Below are positions 63,078-64,000 of a DNA stretch of 64,000 nucleotides, one piece after another. The notes beneath the pieces were generated by a model. The model was given only the letters and a program-made list of their open reading frames with translations. It searched no databases and was not told the origin of the DNA. This DNA comes from Porphyromonadaceae bacterium (GTDB lineage: Bacteria > Bacteroidota > Bacteroidia > Bacteroidales > Porphyromonadaceae): positions 62,001 through 126,000 of the forward strand of contig JAUMYQ010000001.1 in the NCBI GenBank assembly GCA_030528555.1, written 5' to 3'. The translations under genes and the position numbers were made by a program. The stretch's first letter is position 1, and each line of letters opens with the position of its first letter.

Positions 63078-64000
63078 ATGAGTGACGATACTATATATAA
63101 TAATGTAGAGGAGACTTCGTCTTTGGCCGAGGAGGGCAGTCAGATGCCGACCCAAGATAATGCTCAGGGAGACCCACCAGGTGAGTATCTTAAGGAACTA
63201 GTTGTGGAGGCTGGATTGGGCGAGGAGGACGATGATCTGCCCGAGATGGCCCCGAGCTATAAGCCTGAGCTGAGCTACTTGAGTCTCATGTACCGCACGT
63301 GGTTTTTGGACTATGCTTCGTATGTAATACTGGAGCGAGCCGTGCCCCACATAGATGACGGCCTCAAACCCGTTCAGCGACGCATCCTCTACAATATGAA
63401 GGTACTCGACAACGGTAAGCTCATCAAGGTGCAGAATATCGCTGGGACAACGATGAAGTATCATCCGCACGGTGATGCTTCCATCAACGATGCCCTCGTG
63501 CAGCTGGGGCAGAAGGGGTATCTCATCGATACACAAGGCAACTGGGGAAATATCCTTACGGGAGACTCTGCAGCCGCTGGGCGTTATATTGAGGCCAAAC
63601 TCTCGGCTCTTGCCCTGGAGGCTATCTTTGGCGACAAGGTTACAGAGTGGAAGAAGACCTACGATGGTACGGCGGACGAGCCTGTGGCTCTGCCTGTGCG
63701 CTTTCCCCTACTGCTTGCTCAGGGAGCTGAGGGTATTGCTGTGGGACTTTCGTCCAAAATCTTGCCCCACAACTTCGTGGAGCTTTGTCAGGCGAGCTGT
63801 GCTTATCTTCGGGATGAGCCCTTTACGCTATATCCCGACTTTCCTACAGGGGGGCTAATAGACGTGAGTCGCTACAACGATGGCGAGCGAGGCGGAAGTC
63901 TCAAGAGCCGTGCCAAGATAGAGAAAGTCGATAATCGAACTCTCTCTATCACAGAGCTACCAGCTGGCAAGACGACTACAACGCTCATAGAAAGTATTCT
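63078..64000 (+). CDS. parC: DNA topoisomerase IV subunit A (3' end outside the window)
   Basis: From the ATG at 63078, 307 codons are open to the right edge; the C-terminal half is outside. An acidic leader of about 70 residues precedes YRTWFLDYASYVILERAVP, the start of the breakage-reunion domain. KPVQRRILYNMK, TMKYHPHGDAS and GDSAAAGRYIEA are the type IIA core, with catalytic tyrosine Y170. The NWGNILTGDSAAAGRY form is as I recall in Bacteroidetes ParC rather than GyrA. ParC with ParE unlinks daughter chromosomes. Confidence 0.9.
   Translation, partial: MSDDTIYNNVEETSSLAEEGSQMPTQDNAQGDPPGEYLKELVVEAGLGEEDDDLPEMAPSYKPELSYLSLMYRTWFLDYASYVILERAVPHIDDGLKPVQRRILYNMKVLDNGKLIKVQNIAGTTMKYHPHGDASINDALVQLGQKGYLIDTQGNWGNILTGDSAAAGRYIEAKLSALALEAIFGDKVTEWKKTYDGTADEPVALPVRFPLLLAQGAEGIAVGLSSKILPHNFVELCQASCAYLRDEPFTLYPDFPTGGLIDVSRYNDGERGGSLKSRAKIEKVDNRTLSITELPAGKTTTTLIESI

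Noticed and set aside
1..64000. tRNA, rRNA, prophage or intact insertion sequence
   Set aside because: Reading all intergenic gaps showed no cloverleaf-like sequence, no rRNA segments, and no transposase, integrase or phage genes.

Overview
The window looks like a chromosome segment of a Porphyromonas-like member of the Bacteroidales (genus-level guess). The evidence is a complete type IX secretion core operon (porP-porK-porL-porM-porN) plus porE, a lipoprotein TamA homologue (TamL) beside TamB, a SusC/SusD pair followed by surface-lipoprotein genes, short Bacteroidetes families (DUF4831, DUF2795, DUF1573, DUF4302, BACON), a bifunctional RibBA, and several sequences matching the Bacteroidetes -7 promoter element TAnnTTTG. 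No rRNA, tRNA, CRISPR array, prophage or intact insertion sequence was seen.

Layout. 1-3643 (minus): partial glycosyltransferase, oligosaccharide flippase and aroC, each overlapping the next. 4075-6391 (minus): bioB-bioA. 6831-9470 (minus): POT peptide transporter and a DUF4831 exported protein. 10151-22930 (plus): a long co-directional run with a two-component system (RprX/RprY-like), dapB, signal peptidase I, a signal-peptidase-like protein without the catalytic pair, WbqC-like protein, tamB and tamL. 23139-26429 (plus): ddl, acyltransferase, DUF59 Fe-S assembly factor, lpxH. 26931-30357 (plus): queE, porE, yaaA. 30469-34483 (minus): MATE exporter, Dabb protein, serB, APH-like sugar kinase. 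34932-37774: ung (minus), then a PBP4-type DD-peptidase overlapping a VanX-type dipeptidase (plus). 37812-45816 (minus): LptF/G-type permease, ribBA, cvpA, mltG, AddB-like nuclease. 46277-52628 (plus): DUF2795 and the T9SS core operon. 52712-53104 (minus): DUF1573. 53897-62497 (plus): SusC/SusD/metallopeptidase/DUF4302/BACON operon. 63078 onward (plus): parC, cut by the window end.

The strongest feature outside the genes is a family of intergenic elements of about 112 bp. There are five near-full copies, one 88-bp truncated copy and one decayed remnant. Each is built from 22-bp units with a TTCGGGAAC or TTCCCGAAC core, in strict 22-bp phase, with imperfect 15-bp terminal inverted repeats. They resemble the 'BrickBuilt' MITE-like elements described in P. 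gingivalis (recalled from memory, not checked).

How the genes fit together: much of the window serves the cell envelope. It covers lipid A and LPS (lpxH, LptF/G-like permease, flippase, glycosyltransferase), outer-membrane assembly (TamB/TamL), protein export (LepB, T9SS), peptidoglycan metabolism (ddl, PBP4, VanX-type dipeptidase, mltG, PorE OmpA domain) and nutrient capture (SusCD lipoprotein operon, POT transporter), which suits a peptide-fermenting anaerobe.
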